Of a stretch of 50,383 bases of DNA, positions 1 to 7,710 are shown piece by piece. The notes below the pieces were generated by a model that worked only from the letters and a program-made list of their open reading frames with translations, was not told the origin of the DNA and made no database searches. Each line of letters opens with the position of its first letter. Positions within the stretch are counted from its first letter, which is position 1. The translations under genes were made by a program, and so were the position numbers. Source of the DNA: Chloroflexota bacterium (GTDB taxonomy: Bacteria > Chloroflexota > Dehalococcoidia > Bin125); the NCBI GenBank assembly GCA_028873865.1, contig JAPPNI010000017.1, positions 1-50,383 of the forward strand, read 5' to 3'.

Positions 1-35
1 TCGAGAAGCGCGACCCTCAGTTCCAGCGGCGCTAG
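1..35 (+). CDS. C-terminal tail of an upstream gene (partial)
   Basis: The third forward frame is open from the window edge and reads E-K-R-D-P-Q-F-Q-R-R before a TAG at 33-35. The D-P-Q-F-Q pattern resembles an element common in class III CoA-transferases, and the next gene, 13 bases on, is such an enzyme. Only about ten residues are visible, so neither coding status nor family is certain. Confidence 0.35.
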   Translation, partial: EKRDPQFQRR

Positions 36-48
36 GTTCGACAACCTG

Positions 49-1293
49 ATGACCAGCAGCGACGTTCCCGGCGCACACGTCTTCGACGGCATCCGGATCG
101 CCGACTTCGCCTGGGTCGGTGTCGGGCCTAACGCCACCATGCAGATGGCGTTCCATGGCGCAGAGGTGATCCGGGTCGAGTCTTCACACCGGCCCGATAC
201 GTTCCGCTCCGGCGGACCGCGACCTGCGGGCGACGGGTCGCTCGATGCGTCGGCATACTTCGCCAAGTTCAACCGGGGCAAGCGGTCGGTCGCGATCAAT
301 CTCGGGCATCCAAGAGGGGCAGAAGTTGCGAAGCGGCTGATCGCCACCGCCGACATCGTCACCGAGTCCTTTGCGCCTGGGTTCATGGAGCGCATCGGGC
401 TGAGCTACGACGAGGTCCGCAAGATCAAGCCGGACGTGATCATGTGCTCCATGTCGATGGAAGGCCAGACGGGACCCCATGCGAAGTTCCGCGGCTTCGG
501 GCTCACCTTGCAGGCCACGGCCGGCGTGACCGGCGTCACGGGCTGGCCCGACCGGCCACCGGTCGGCACGGGAGTTGCATACACCGACTGGGTCGCCACT
601 CATGTCGGCATCATCGGTATCCTCGCTGCCCTTGATCACCGCCGCCGTACCGGCGAAGGCCAATACATAGACCTCTCCCAGCTCGAAGCCTCAACCCTGG
701 TGCTCGACGCGGGCATAATCGATGCGGCCAACACCGGACAGGTGGCCAAAGCGCTCGGTAACCGCGACCTCCGCCACGCCCCCCACGGCGTTTACCCCTG
801 CGCCGACGACCACACCGGCGGCGACCGCTGGGTCGCCCTCGCCATTACCAACGACGATCAGTGGCGCCGCCTGGCGCTGCTCATGGATCGCCAGGATTGG
901 CTTGAATCGGAGGACCTCTGTCATGCCGCTGGGCGACTCGCCGACCAGGACGCGCTCGACGACGGGATCACCCGTTGGACTTCAACCCAGACCGTCGCCG
1001 AGGTTGAACAGATCCTGCAGGCAGTCGGAATCCCGGCGCACCGAGCTTCGAACGTCCGCGACGCCCACGAAGATCCCCAACTCGCGCATCGCAACCACTG
1101 GTGGACCAGCGACCACCCCGTGATCGGCGAAATGTCATACGAGAGCCCCGCCTGGCGACTGAGCGAAACGCCGCCTCCGACTCCAGCGCCGTCTCCGCTC
1201 ATCGGCGAGGATTCCGAGTACGTCTATCGAGAGTTGTGCGGCTACTCAGAGGAGGACTTCCAGCAGCTCATCGTTGAGGGCGTAGTTGAGTAA
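49..1293 (+). CDS. CaiB/BaiF (class III) CoA-transferase
   Basis: This 414-residue protein has the normal length of a class III (formyl-CoA/carnitine-CoA type) CoA-transferase, which moves CoA between acyl-CoA and a free carboxylic acid. The N-terminal fold is recognisable from F-D-G-I-R-I-A-D-F (about 12-20), G-A-E-V-I-R-V-E (37-44) and N-R-G-K-R-S-V (75-81). The expected catalytic aspartate is D180 in the segment Y-T-D-W, ten residues before G-I-L-A-A-L. The ATG at 49 follows the upstream stop closely, so it is probably a downstream operon member. Substrate is unknown. In this neighbourhood of acyl-CoA genes it probably activates a carboxylate for degradation. Confidence 0.9.
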   Translation: MTSSDVPGAHVFDGIRIADFAWVGVGPNATMQMAFHGAEVIRVESSHRPDTFRSGGPRPAGDGSLDASAYFAKFNRGKRSVAINLGHPRGAEVAKRLIATADIVTESFAPGFMERIGLSYDEVRKIKPDVIMCSMSMEGQTGPHAKFRGFGLTLQATAGVTGVTGWPDRPPVGTGVAYTDWVATHVGIIGILAALDHRRRTGEGQYIDLSQLEASTLVLDAGIIDAANTGQVAKALGNRDLRHAPHGVYPCADDHTGGDRWVALAITNDDQWRRLALLMDRQDWLESEDLCHAAGRLADQDALDDGITRWTSTQTVAEVEQILQAVGIPAHRASNVRDAHEDPQLAHRNHWWTSDHPVIGEMSYESPAWRLSETPPPTPAPSPLIGEDSEYVYRELCGYSEEDFQQLIVEGVVE

Positions 1294-1343
1294 CGCACGT
1301 ACGCCTTACTTCCTCTTCAGAATCCTCCGCCACACTCAGTGCT

Positions 1344-1500
1344 ACGTCATTCCCGCGCAGGCGGGAATCCATCCAGAACGACCGGCGCGCGCCGTTCTGG
1401 ACTTCGCGACTTCTCAGCCGTCGGACGAGAGGAGTCACAAGATTCCGTGGTGGACACGATCTTCTAGGTGAATGGATTCCCGCCTGCGCGGGAATGACGT
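1344..1500. repeat. 157-bp element with perfect 29-bp terminal inverted repeats
   Basis: Bases 1344-1372 and 1472-1500 are exact reverse complements over 29 positions, and the match stops at both ends. Each arm contains its own smaller palindrome (TTCCCGC, four-base loop, GCGGGAA). The roughly 100-bp centre has no recognisable coding sequence. This is the structure of a MITE- or REP-pair (BIME-like) element between two convergent genes. It may also act as a bidirectional transcription barrier. No flanking target-site duplication is obvious. Related short palindromes occur at 26795 and 50094. Confidence 0.8.
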
Positions 1501-1509
1501 GATCTGAAG

Positions 1510-3093
1510 TTACGGAACTGACCGACCCGCGAGCGCGCCCGTCGGCCGACCTTCGTCGACTGCAAGCTGCCCGTTCACGATCACGTAGGGAATCCCCGCC
1601 GGCGGCGTTCGCGGATCGTTAAAGTCCGCAGTGTCGATCACCGTCTCAGTATCGAACACGACGAGATCCGCGTACTTCCCTTCAGCGACGTTTCCGCGAT
1701 CGGTCAGCCCGAACCGCCCTGCCGGCAGTGACGTCATACCACGAACCAGGTGCTCCAGCGAAACGCCCGTCCGCCGACGTAGTCGACCAACGATCCGGGG
1801 AAAGGTCCCGTACGCGCGAGGATGCGGGATGCCCTCGTCGAATGGAATCCCGTCGGAGCCGACCATATAGTCGTCGCGCGAGAGCAGGGCGATTACGTCC
1901 GCCTCCACCTGTCGCGCCACCGACGGACTGGTCGGCATGCCGTCGCGGAAGCCGCACTGCAGACCGGACTCGCGCATCACCATCAGTGTCAGGTCCGAGA
2001 CCGACAGCCCCATCCGCGCCGCGGCGTCGGCGAAGGAGAGTCCCTCCAGATGCTTGAGATGCTCCGCCCCGATCCAGGTAAACGTCGCCGCATCGTTGCG
2101 TCCGGGGAAGAGGTTCTCGAGTGAGTCGACCAGCCGGTCATGCCAGGCCGGGTCGCCGAGACGCTCCAGCAACCGATCGATCCCACCCACGTGGCACTCG
2201 CCGCGCAGAAAGTAGCCCGGTACCGTCGCCGCCGCCGCATACGGGTAACACTCGAGCGTCACATCGACGCCGTCGGTCTTGGCCCGGTCGACCTCCGACA
2301 TGATCGAGGCGATATCACCGGCGTTGCTCGGGAAGGTGCGGTAGTGCGAGATGTGCACCTTCACGCCGCTGCGCCGACCGATGTTCATCGCCTCGACGAT
2401 GCCGGTGCCATCGGGCGCGCGGTCGTCGTTGTGGTTGCGGATGTGCGTCACATAGACGCCGTCATAGCGAGCGACCACCCGGTTCAGCGCCACCAGCTCA
2501 TCGGTGTTTGAGTATGAGTTCGGGTAGTAAGACAGCCCGGTCGAGAATCCGGTCGCGCCCTGCTCCATCGCCTCAGCGACCATCCGCTCCGCCCTGGCGA
2601 GCCCCTCGCCCTCAAGCGGCACATCCTCAAAACCGACGCTCTCAAGGCGCACCGGTCCGTGCGGAGCCTGCACGGCGACATTGCAACCCTTGCCCTCGTA
2701 GTGCGAGCGAAACGCGGCCATCGTCGACATGTCCAGACCGACCGGTGGTGGACCGTACAAGCCAGCGATGTAGCGTCCGTACGAATCCAGATTCTCCTCC
2801 GACAACAGCGCGTACGACAGACCGTCCTGCGTGATGAACTCAGTTGTCACGCCTTGCACCAACCCGTGCGCGTGGACCGAATCGCGCAGCAACACGCCGT
2901 CCGAATGAGCGTGGGTGTCGATAAAGCCCGGTGAAACCGTCAGGCCCGTGGCGTCAATCTCCCGCTGCGCCGACATGCCGGACAGATCGCCGACGGCTAA
3001 GATTCGATCCCCGTCGACCGCCACATCGGCGTCGAACGCCGCTCTGTCGGTACCATCGACGACGCTTCCTCCCCGCAGGATCAGATCAGCCAT
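1510..3093 (-). CDS. N-acyl-D-amino-acid deacylase-like amidohydrolase
   Basis: This 527-residue protein belongs to the D-aminoacylase/dihydroorotase-like amidohydrolases, which hydrolyse amide bonds in N-acyl-D-amino acids or related compounds with bound zinc. It opens with the small beta domain (A-D-L-I-L-R-G-G-S-V-V-D-G). The metal motif H61-A-H63 follows in F-I-D-T-H-A-H-S-D. Later come T-H-I-R-N-H, H-I-S-H-Y and the family-typical G-S-D-G-I-P-F near the C-terminus. I chose the ATG at 3093 rather than an upstream one at 3171 because homology begins at M-A-D-L-I and the longer version would overlap the CotH gene extensively. It overlaps that gene by 8 bp, so the two are probably co-transcribed. 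No signal peptide is seen. Exact substrate is unknown. Confidence 0.85.
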   Translation of the reverse strand: MADLILRGGSVVDGTDRAAFDADVAVDGDRILAVGDLSGMSAQREIDATGLTVSPGFIDTHAHSDGVLLRDSVHAHGLVQGVTTEFITQDGLSYALLSEENLDSYGRYIAGLYGPPPVGLDMSTMAAFRSHYEGKGCNVAVQAPHGPVRLESVGFEDVPLEGEGLARAERMVAEAMEQGATGFSTGLSYYPNSYSNTDELVALNRVVARYDGVYVTHIRNHNDDRAPDGTGIVEAMNIGRRSGVKVHISHYRTFPSNAGDIASIMSEVDRAKTDGVDVTLECYPYAAAATVPGYFLRGECHVGGIDRLLERLGDPAWHDRLVDSLENLFPGRNDAATFTWIGAEHLKHLEGLSFADAAARMGLSVSDLTLMVMRESGLQCGFRDGMPTSPSVARQVEADVIALLSRDDYMVGSDGIPFDEGIPHPRAYGTFPRIVGRLRRRTGVSLEHLVRGMTSLPAGRFGLTDRGNVAEGKYADLVVFDTETVIDTADFNDPRTPPAGIPYVIVNGQLAVDEGRPTGALAGRSVP

Positions 3094-4486
3094 CTCCGGG
3101 CACCTCTCCCGTCGCGTCCCAGGCCGCAATCTTGTCGGCAATGTACTGCCAACGGTCATCAATCTCGTCATGCAGCAGCTTCACTGCTGCGCGCCACTTG
3201 ATCTCCCCAGGGCCCTTGTCGTCGGCCAGCACGTGCGGCTCGATCAGTTCGGTGATCGCATCGACCCGCGCGTGCATCTCGTCCAGCGTGACGACCTGTT
3301 CCATCAGCTCGCGCGACGCCTCGATGTAGCGTTCCCAGCCCTGCGTCGCCAGCGCGTGAATGACTGCATTGCAGTGCGGCGCGCGGGCGTCGATGTCCCA
3401 GAACACCTTGCGCAACCGGCAACTGCGCTCCGGCTCATCCCAATCGGGCATCTCGTAGTACGTCCGGATCGGGCTGGGCGAGCGCCAGCTGTTCTCGACG
3501 TCCCATGGGACGAGGCTGAACTCGCCCGAAAGCGCATCCTCGTACCAGAAGTAGTTGTGATTGCCGCAGACCGGCACGCAGTACCAGGCAACGATCCCGT
3601 CCCAGTTGTCGGTCAGTCGATCCGCTGCCAGGTAGCCATAGAGCGCATCCAGATCCTGGATGTACTCCTCCAGCACGGCGAACACCGCCGCGGCCGGATC
3701 ATCCGACCGCTCCGCTTCGGTCAGCGCTGCCGAGAACTCGCGCAGGCCCGATGGATCCTCGGGGCCGCGCGCGATCGCCCCCTCGATGGTCTCGCTGAAG
3801 GCCGGCAGTCGCTCGATGTTGCCCGGCCAGATTTCCTTGTAGAGCACGCCGCGCCCGCCGTCGCGGAAGCGATCGGCGATGAAGCGATCGTCAATGTCCT
3901 CTGTCAGCGTGTACAGACCCAGCGGCTCGCCGTTGAGGCGCAGCAGCGCGAAGACCGAGCGCGGCGCGGGTACGCCGGCGTCACGGAACACCTGATAGGT
4001 CAACATCTCGCGCATCTGCGCCTCGTCGCTGTTCATCTGATGGAAGTTGAGCCGCTTCAGACCGTGATAGCGCAACGATGGCTCATAGTGGTTGAACTTC
4101 AACTTCCAGGCCAGCTTGTCGCAGGTGTTCACGCCGGTGAAGAAGCACTGCCGCAGCACTCCGAAGAATCCCTTGTAACGGACGCCGATCGGTCCGAACC
4201 AGCGGCCGTCGATGATGACCGCACCCTCGACGTACTGCTCCGCAGTTGGGTTGGCGTCGAGCTTCGCCTGCTCCGCTTCGCCGAGCTGAATGTCGTAGAC
4301 CCGAACCGTGCTCAGGTCGAAGACGATGTCGAACGGATCGCTGCGCTGCTGATCGACGCCGATCGTGGCCGCGGTGGCGCGGAGTGGGAGGCGCGGTGGC
4401 GCGGAGTCTCCCGTGGTCGCCACAATGACTGCCGCGACGATCACCGCGATCGCGACGATCAGACTGCCGGTCACTCGCCAGTTCAT
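3086..4486 (-). CDS. CotH kinase family protein, membrane-anchored
   Basis: This 466-residue protein has a hydrophobic N-terminal segment (about 7-24), a signal peptide or membrane anchor, followed by a CotH domain. CotH was first described as an atypical protein kinase of the Bacillus spore coat, and homologues are common in non-sporulating bacteria. Conserved blocks are G-V-R-Y-K-G (101-106), the Lys-rich strand near 128-131, D293-N-W-D-G297, the N309-H-N-Y-F-W block, and L-V-P-W-D-V-E-N-S-W (325-334) with its putative metal-binding Asp329. It diverges from the VTC-domain gene by 49 bp. CotH, VTC-domain and DUF4956 genes recur together in many bacteria, so the three probably act in one extracellular or polyphosphate-linked process. 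The substrate is unknown. Confidence 0.87.
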   Translation of the reverse strand: MNWRVTGSLIVAIAVIVAAVIVATTGDSAPPRLPLRATAATIGVDQQRSDPFDIVFDLSTVRVYDIQLGEAEQAKLDANPTAEQYVEGAVIIDGRWFGPIGVRYKGFFGVLRQCFFTGVNTCDKLAWKLKFNHYEPSLRYHGLKRLNFHQMNSDEAQMREMLTYQVFRDAGVPAPRSVFALLRLNGEPLGLYTLTEDIDDRFIADRFRDGGRGVLYKEIWPGNIERLPAFSETIEGAIARGPEDPSGLREFSAALTEAERSDDPAAAVFAVLEEYIQDLDALYGYLAADRLTDNWDGIVAWYCVPVCGNHNYFWYEDALSGEFSLVPWDVENSWRSPSPIRTYYEMPDWDEPERSCRLRKVFWDIDARAPHCNAVIHALATQGWERYIEASRELMEQVVTLDEMHARVDAITELIEPHVLADDKGPGEIKWRAAVKLLHDEIDDRWQYIADKIAAWDATGEVPGDG

Positions 4487-4535
4487 CTCTGGTCCTGCCC
4501 CCGGGAGCCACGTTACGAGCGGTTAGGCTAGCGCC

Positions 4536-5282
4536 ATGCCCCTGACCCTGCGCCGATCTCAATCAGCGGGAGAGACTCGCAGCTCCGACTGGCGCGAGGA
4601 GCGCAAGTACCCCTTGCCTGCTGCCCGGGCGGGACTGTTGACCGCCTGGCTCGACGCTCGACTCCCTCGAGATCCTCAGTACGCCGAGGGTGTCGTGACC
4701 AGTTGCTACTACGACACGGCCAACCTCGATGCCTACCAGGAATCGGCCGACGGCGAGTTCGCCAAACAGAAGCTGCGCCTGCGCTGGTACGGCGATCCGG
4801 TCGACCCGTACGCCGGTGTCTGGCTGGAGTTGAAGTCGCGAGACGGGGCGCGCTCGGTCAAGCAGCGCGTTCGCTATCCCTCGAGCGGCGCGCCCAACCA
4901 ACTCGGTCTGATCATCCCCGAGCGGGAGGAGTTGGCGCGGCGGCTGCGCGACCTGGCTGACTTCACCGGCAGGCCGCTGGAGCCGACCCTGCAGCCAACC
5001 TTGCAGCCAACGGCGCTGATTCGCTACCGGCGGATCCGCTGGCAGGCCGCCGACGGCTCGGTGCGGGCGTCGCTGGACACCGAGGTTCAGGCGTCGAACC
5101 CGAGAGGCGCGCCGATCTGGCTGCCCGTACCCGACGGCTCGGTGTTTGAGCTGAAGTCCCGGGGCGACCTGCCACCGCAGCTGGCTCAGCTGGCGCGGCT
5201 GGGGCTTCGCCGTACTGCTCACTCGAAGTACGCGCTTGCCGTGGAACTGCTCTACGGCGGCGAGTCGGCCCGGGCGGGCTGA
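4536..5282 (+). CDS. VTC-domain (polyphosphate polymerase-like) protein
   Basis: This 248-residue protein has the VTC-domain tunnel fold, related to the catalytic domain of yeast vacuolar transporter chaperone Vtc4, which makes polyphosphate from ATP. Charged tunnel motifs are visible: E-R-K-Y (22-25), C-Y-Y-D-T (57-61), K-L-R-L-R-W-Y (79-85), E-L-K-S (98-101), K-Q-R-V-R-Y (109-114), a second F-E-L-K-S, and the C-terminal S-K-Y-A-L-A-V-E. These carry the basic residues and glutamate expected for nucleotide and polyphosphate binding. A short 12-bp tandem repeat near 4990-5013 encodes repeated L-Q-P-T units. The DUF4956 membrane protein follows 46 bp downstream. Polymerase activity is inferred from the family. 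Confidence 0.85.
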   Translation: MPLTLRRSQSAGETRSSDWREERKYPLPAARAGLLTAWLDARLPRDPQYAEGVVTSCYYDTANLDAYQESADGEFAKQKLRLRWYGDPVDPYAGVWLELKSRDGARSVKQRVRYPSSGAPNQLGLIIPEREELARRLRDLADFTGRPLEPTLQPTLQPTALIRYRRIRWQAADGSVRASLDTEVQASNPRGAPIWLPVPDGSVFELKSRGDLPPQLAQLARLGLRRTAHSKYALAVELLYGGESARAG

Positions 5283-5328
5283 TCGGCGCCGCACGCCTGG
5301 CCCCACGTGGACACACCTGGAGGATCCG

Positions 5329-6018
5329 ATGCCCATCGTCCTGATCGAGTGGCCCGACATCCTCGGCCCGACCTCCGAGATCGCGCTGGAGGAGTACCTG
5401 CTGGCGATGGTGGTCTCGCTGGCGGCATCGATCGCGACCTACGCGCTCTACCTGCTCTTCTACCGCGACTGGCAGCGCGGGGCGGGCATCCATCGGGTGT
5501 TCCTGCTGGCCGGGCCGGCGATCACGCTGCTGTTCATTGCGATCCAGTGGTCGCTGCCGCTCTCGCTGGGCCTGCTCGGCGCGCTCTCGTTCGTTCGCTT
5601 CCGCACGCCGATCAAGGATCCGGCCGAGATTGGCTACCTGCTGGTCGTGATCGCTTCGTCGATCGGGGCGGCGACGTACAACTATGAGCTGATCGGCATC
5701 CTCTTCGCTGCGGTGGCGCTGGTGCTGGTCGGCCAGCGGATCTTCGGCTCGACCGGGCTGCGCGGTCTGACGGCGGGCAGCCGAGACCTGATCATCACGA
5801 TGCCAGCCGCCGACTACACCCAGCATGAGGCGGCGATGCTGGAGTTCCTGCGATCGAACCTGCGCGGGTTCAGGATCGCATCGACGACCCAGAGCGCCGG
5901 CAGCGCCAGCCTGCACGTCAACTTCCGGCGCTCGCGCTACGACGACCGCTGGGGCGAGTTCCGTACCGACCTCGAATCCACCGTCGCCCCCTCCTCGGTC
6001 GACCTGTACGTCGGTTAA
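5329..6018 (+). CDS. DUF4956 membrane protein
   Basis: This 229-residue membrane protein has four likely transmembrane segments in its first 150 residues (around 21-44, 58-85, 100-120 and 125-140) and a soluble C-terminal domain. The signature G-A-L-S-F-V-R-F-R-T-P-I-K followed by D-P-A-E-I-G-Y-L is diagnostic of DUF4956. The family is found beside VTC-domain proteins, as here, and is presumed to be their membrane partner, though its activity is not established. The ATG at 5329 is chosen because a GGAGG lies just upstream and homology begins there; an upstream in-frame ATG at 5236 lies inside the VTC gene. The selenocysteine tRNA begins 12 bases after the stop. Confidence 0.85.
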   Translation: MPIVLIEWPDILGPTSEIALEEYLLAMVVSLAASIATYALYLLFYRDWQRGAGIHRVFLLAGPAITLLFIAIQWSLPLSLGLLGALSFVRFRTPIKDPAEIGYLLVVIASSIGAATYNYELIGILFAAVALVLVGQRIFGSTGLRGLTAGSRDLIITMPAADYTQHEAAMLEFLRSNLRGFRIASTTQSAGSASLHVNFRRSRYDDRWGEFRTDLESTVAPSSVDLYVG

Positions 6019-6030
6019 CCTCACCTGCAC

Positions 6031-6128
6031 GGGAGCGGAAGGGGACCGGTGTCCTCCACAGTCTTCAAAACTGATGCGGGGCGGTCCGCACCGTCTCGGG
6101 TGGGTTCGACTCCCATGCGCTCCCGCCA
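6031..6128 (+). tRNA. selC: tRNA-Sec (anticodon UCA)
   Basis: This 98-nt tRNA carries the hallmarks of bacterial selenocysteine tRNA. The anticodon loop is CTTCAAA with anticodon TCA, reading UGA. The D arm has six pairs (GGGGAC with GTCCTC) closing a four-base CGGT loop. The long variable arm pairs GGGCGGT with ACCGTCT around a CCGC loop. The T arm has the TTCGACT loop. The 3' end is encoded as G-CCA. The acceptor pairs GGGAGCG with CGCTCCC; the eighth pair typical of bacterial tRNA-Sec is a G-G mismatch here. The anticodon stem shows four clean pairs and then an A-A opposition. Folding departures are minor, and identity as tRNA-Sec is strong. No selA, selB or selD lies in this window. The selenoprotein at 19638-21146 would be a client. 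Confidence 0.95.
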
Positions 6129-6165
6129 ACGAGCGGTCCCCAAATGGGACCCGAGAGAGGCGAAC

Positions 6166-7710
6166 ATGGGACAGATTGAAGAGTCATTCCCGACGATTGA
6201 GAATCTCGCGACACGGTTTCACGAGGGGAAGCTGGCCATGCCAGAGATTCAGCGTGACCAGGTCTGGACTCCGCGGCAGGTGCAAGAGTTGATCGACTCG
6301 CTTTACCGCGGCTACCCGGTTGGAACGATGCTGTTCTGGAACACCGACGACACAGTCGCTACCCGGGAACACTCCATCGACGCGTCCCAGACGTCCGTGT
6401 TCATCCTCGACGGCCAGCAGCGGTTGACTGCGTTGAGTGGGCTTAGATTCGAAAACGCCCCAGACATTCGGTTCAATGTGGAAAGCGATGACTTCGCGGT
6501 CGCAACGAAAAGCACGAAGGACGATCCGCTCTGGGTGTCGGTGTCCGAGATTCTGGAGTCCGGGGTGATCAGCACAGCCAAGAAGCATGGTTTCCTGAAA
6601 CGGGACGACGACGAAGTCGTGCTTGAGCGGCTCGAAAGGGTCCAGAAGATCAAAGACGTTAAGGTAACCGTCCACACGGTGAGAGACTTCGATTATGAAG
6701 AGGTCGCAGAGATCTTCATCCGAGCCAACACCACCGGTCGGCCCCTCGGCAGTGCAGACATAGCAATTGCCCGAATCGCCCTTGGTGTACCAGGTCTAGT
6801 CTCCGACGATCTGTCAGAGTTTCGAGAGACACTGGACTCAGTCGGCTGGGACATTCCGATGCCACTCATTATGCGGTGCATTGCCGCGATCGCAACCGGG
6901 CGGAGTGAACTAAAGGGAATCGACTCACTTTCCAGCGGGAAGATCACTGAAGCCTGGAATCTCGCCAAGCCGGCCATTGAGACGTTCCTCAACTGCCTGG
7001 AAAATGACCTTGGCATCGAATCCTGGTCTTGGATAAGCTCAAGTAACGCCCTCGTTGTTCCTGTGTCCTATCTCGCTGGGCAGGAGAGCGGCAGCTTTGA
7101 CAAGAGCGGACTTCTCCGCTGGTTCCTGCTCAGTCTTGTTTGGCAGAGGTACAGCGCTGGGGTCGAGGGTCGCCTCAACCAGGATCTGCAAGCGTTAGAT
7201 GAGCCTGATCCGTTCAAGCCACTAGAGAAGCGCCTGCGCCAAGTCGCGGGGGGACGGCTTGACCTCAAAGGAAGTGACCTCGAGAAGACTGGCCGAGGCC
7301 GCTTCTTGCTTATGGCTTACCTGGCCTGTCGAGGTCGGAAAGCAACCGATTGGTTTTCGGAGACCACCCTCTCTTCGACCAATCTAGGCAGCCAAAACCG
7401 CTTGGAAGAACACCACATTTTCCCTCGCGATTTGGTTAAGGACGACCACGAATCCGAACAGGTGGACGAGCTAGCGAACATCGCATTCTTATCTCAGAGA
7501 GCGAACAGGCAGATAAGGAAGTCACTACCCGCCAAGTACCTTCCCAAGATCGATGAGGAGAAACTCGCACAGCAGTGCGTGCCGACCGATCCAGACCTCT
7601 GGGAATTGAAAAGCTTCCCCGAGTTTCTAGAGAAACGGCGTACCGCCCTCTCGCAAGAGATCAACAGAGTGCTCAAGGATCCGATTGGCACGCCGACTGG
7701 AAGCGCCTAG
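6166..7710 (+). CDS. DUF262/DUF1524 (GmrSD-like) protein, probable type IV restriction or defence nuclease
   Basis: This 514-residue protein joins an N-terminal DUF262 domain to a C-terminal DUF1524 HNH-like nuclease domain, the architecture of GmrSD-type modification-dependent restriction enzymes. DUF262 motifs are P-E-I-Q-R (26-30), the nucleotide-binding D-G-Q-Q-R (82-86), and F-I-R-A-N-T-T-G-R-P-L (184-194). The nuclease motif is H416-H-I-F-P420, followed by N-I-A-F-L and a conserved N-R. I chose the ATG at 6166 because it has a GAGAGAGG ribosome site and homology starts there; the longer frame from 6049 runs through the tRNA. Lines I counted have 48-60% GC against about 68% in the next gene, pointing to acquisition beside a tRNA. 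It meets the next gene tail-to-tail with a 4-bp overlap. Target modification is unknown. Confidence 0.88.
   Translation: MGQIEESFPTIENLATRFHEGKLAMPEIQRDQVWTPRQVQELIDSLYRGYPVGTMLFWNTDDTVATREHSIDASQTSVFILDGQQRLTALSGLRFENAPDIRFNVESDDFAVATKSTKDDPLWVSVSEILESGVISTAKKHGFLKRDDDEVVLERLERVQKIKDVKVTVHTVRDFDYEEVAEIFIRANTTGRPLGSADIAIARIALGVPGLVSDDLSEFRETLDSVGWDIPMPLIMRCIAAIATGRSELKGIDSLSSGKITEAWNLAKPAIETFLNCLENDLGIESWSWISSSNALVVPVSYLAGQESGSFDKSGLLRWFLLSLVWQRYSAGVEGRLNQDLQALDEPDPFKPLEKRLRQVAGGRLDLKGSDLEKTGRGRFLLMAYLACRGRKATDWFSETTLSSTNLGSQNRLEEHHIFPRDLVKDDHESEQVDELANIAFLSQRANRQIRKSLPAKYLPKIDEEKLAQQCVPTDPDLWELKSFPEFLEKRRTALSQEINRVLKDPIGTPTGSA

Noticed and set aside
1286..1471. Short open frame reading V-I-P-A-Q-A-G-I-H
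   Set aside because: It is a translation artefact of the inverted-repeat element at 1344-1500 and has no ribosome site or homology.
2915..4531. Long plus-strand open frame opposite the CotH gene
   Set aside because: It is an antisense frame kept open by high GC; the CotH motifs on the minus strand decide the strand.
6049..6165. N-terminal extension of the DUF262 protein
   Set aside because: It would translate the selenocysteine tRNA; the ATG at 6166 has its own ribosome site and begins the family match.
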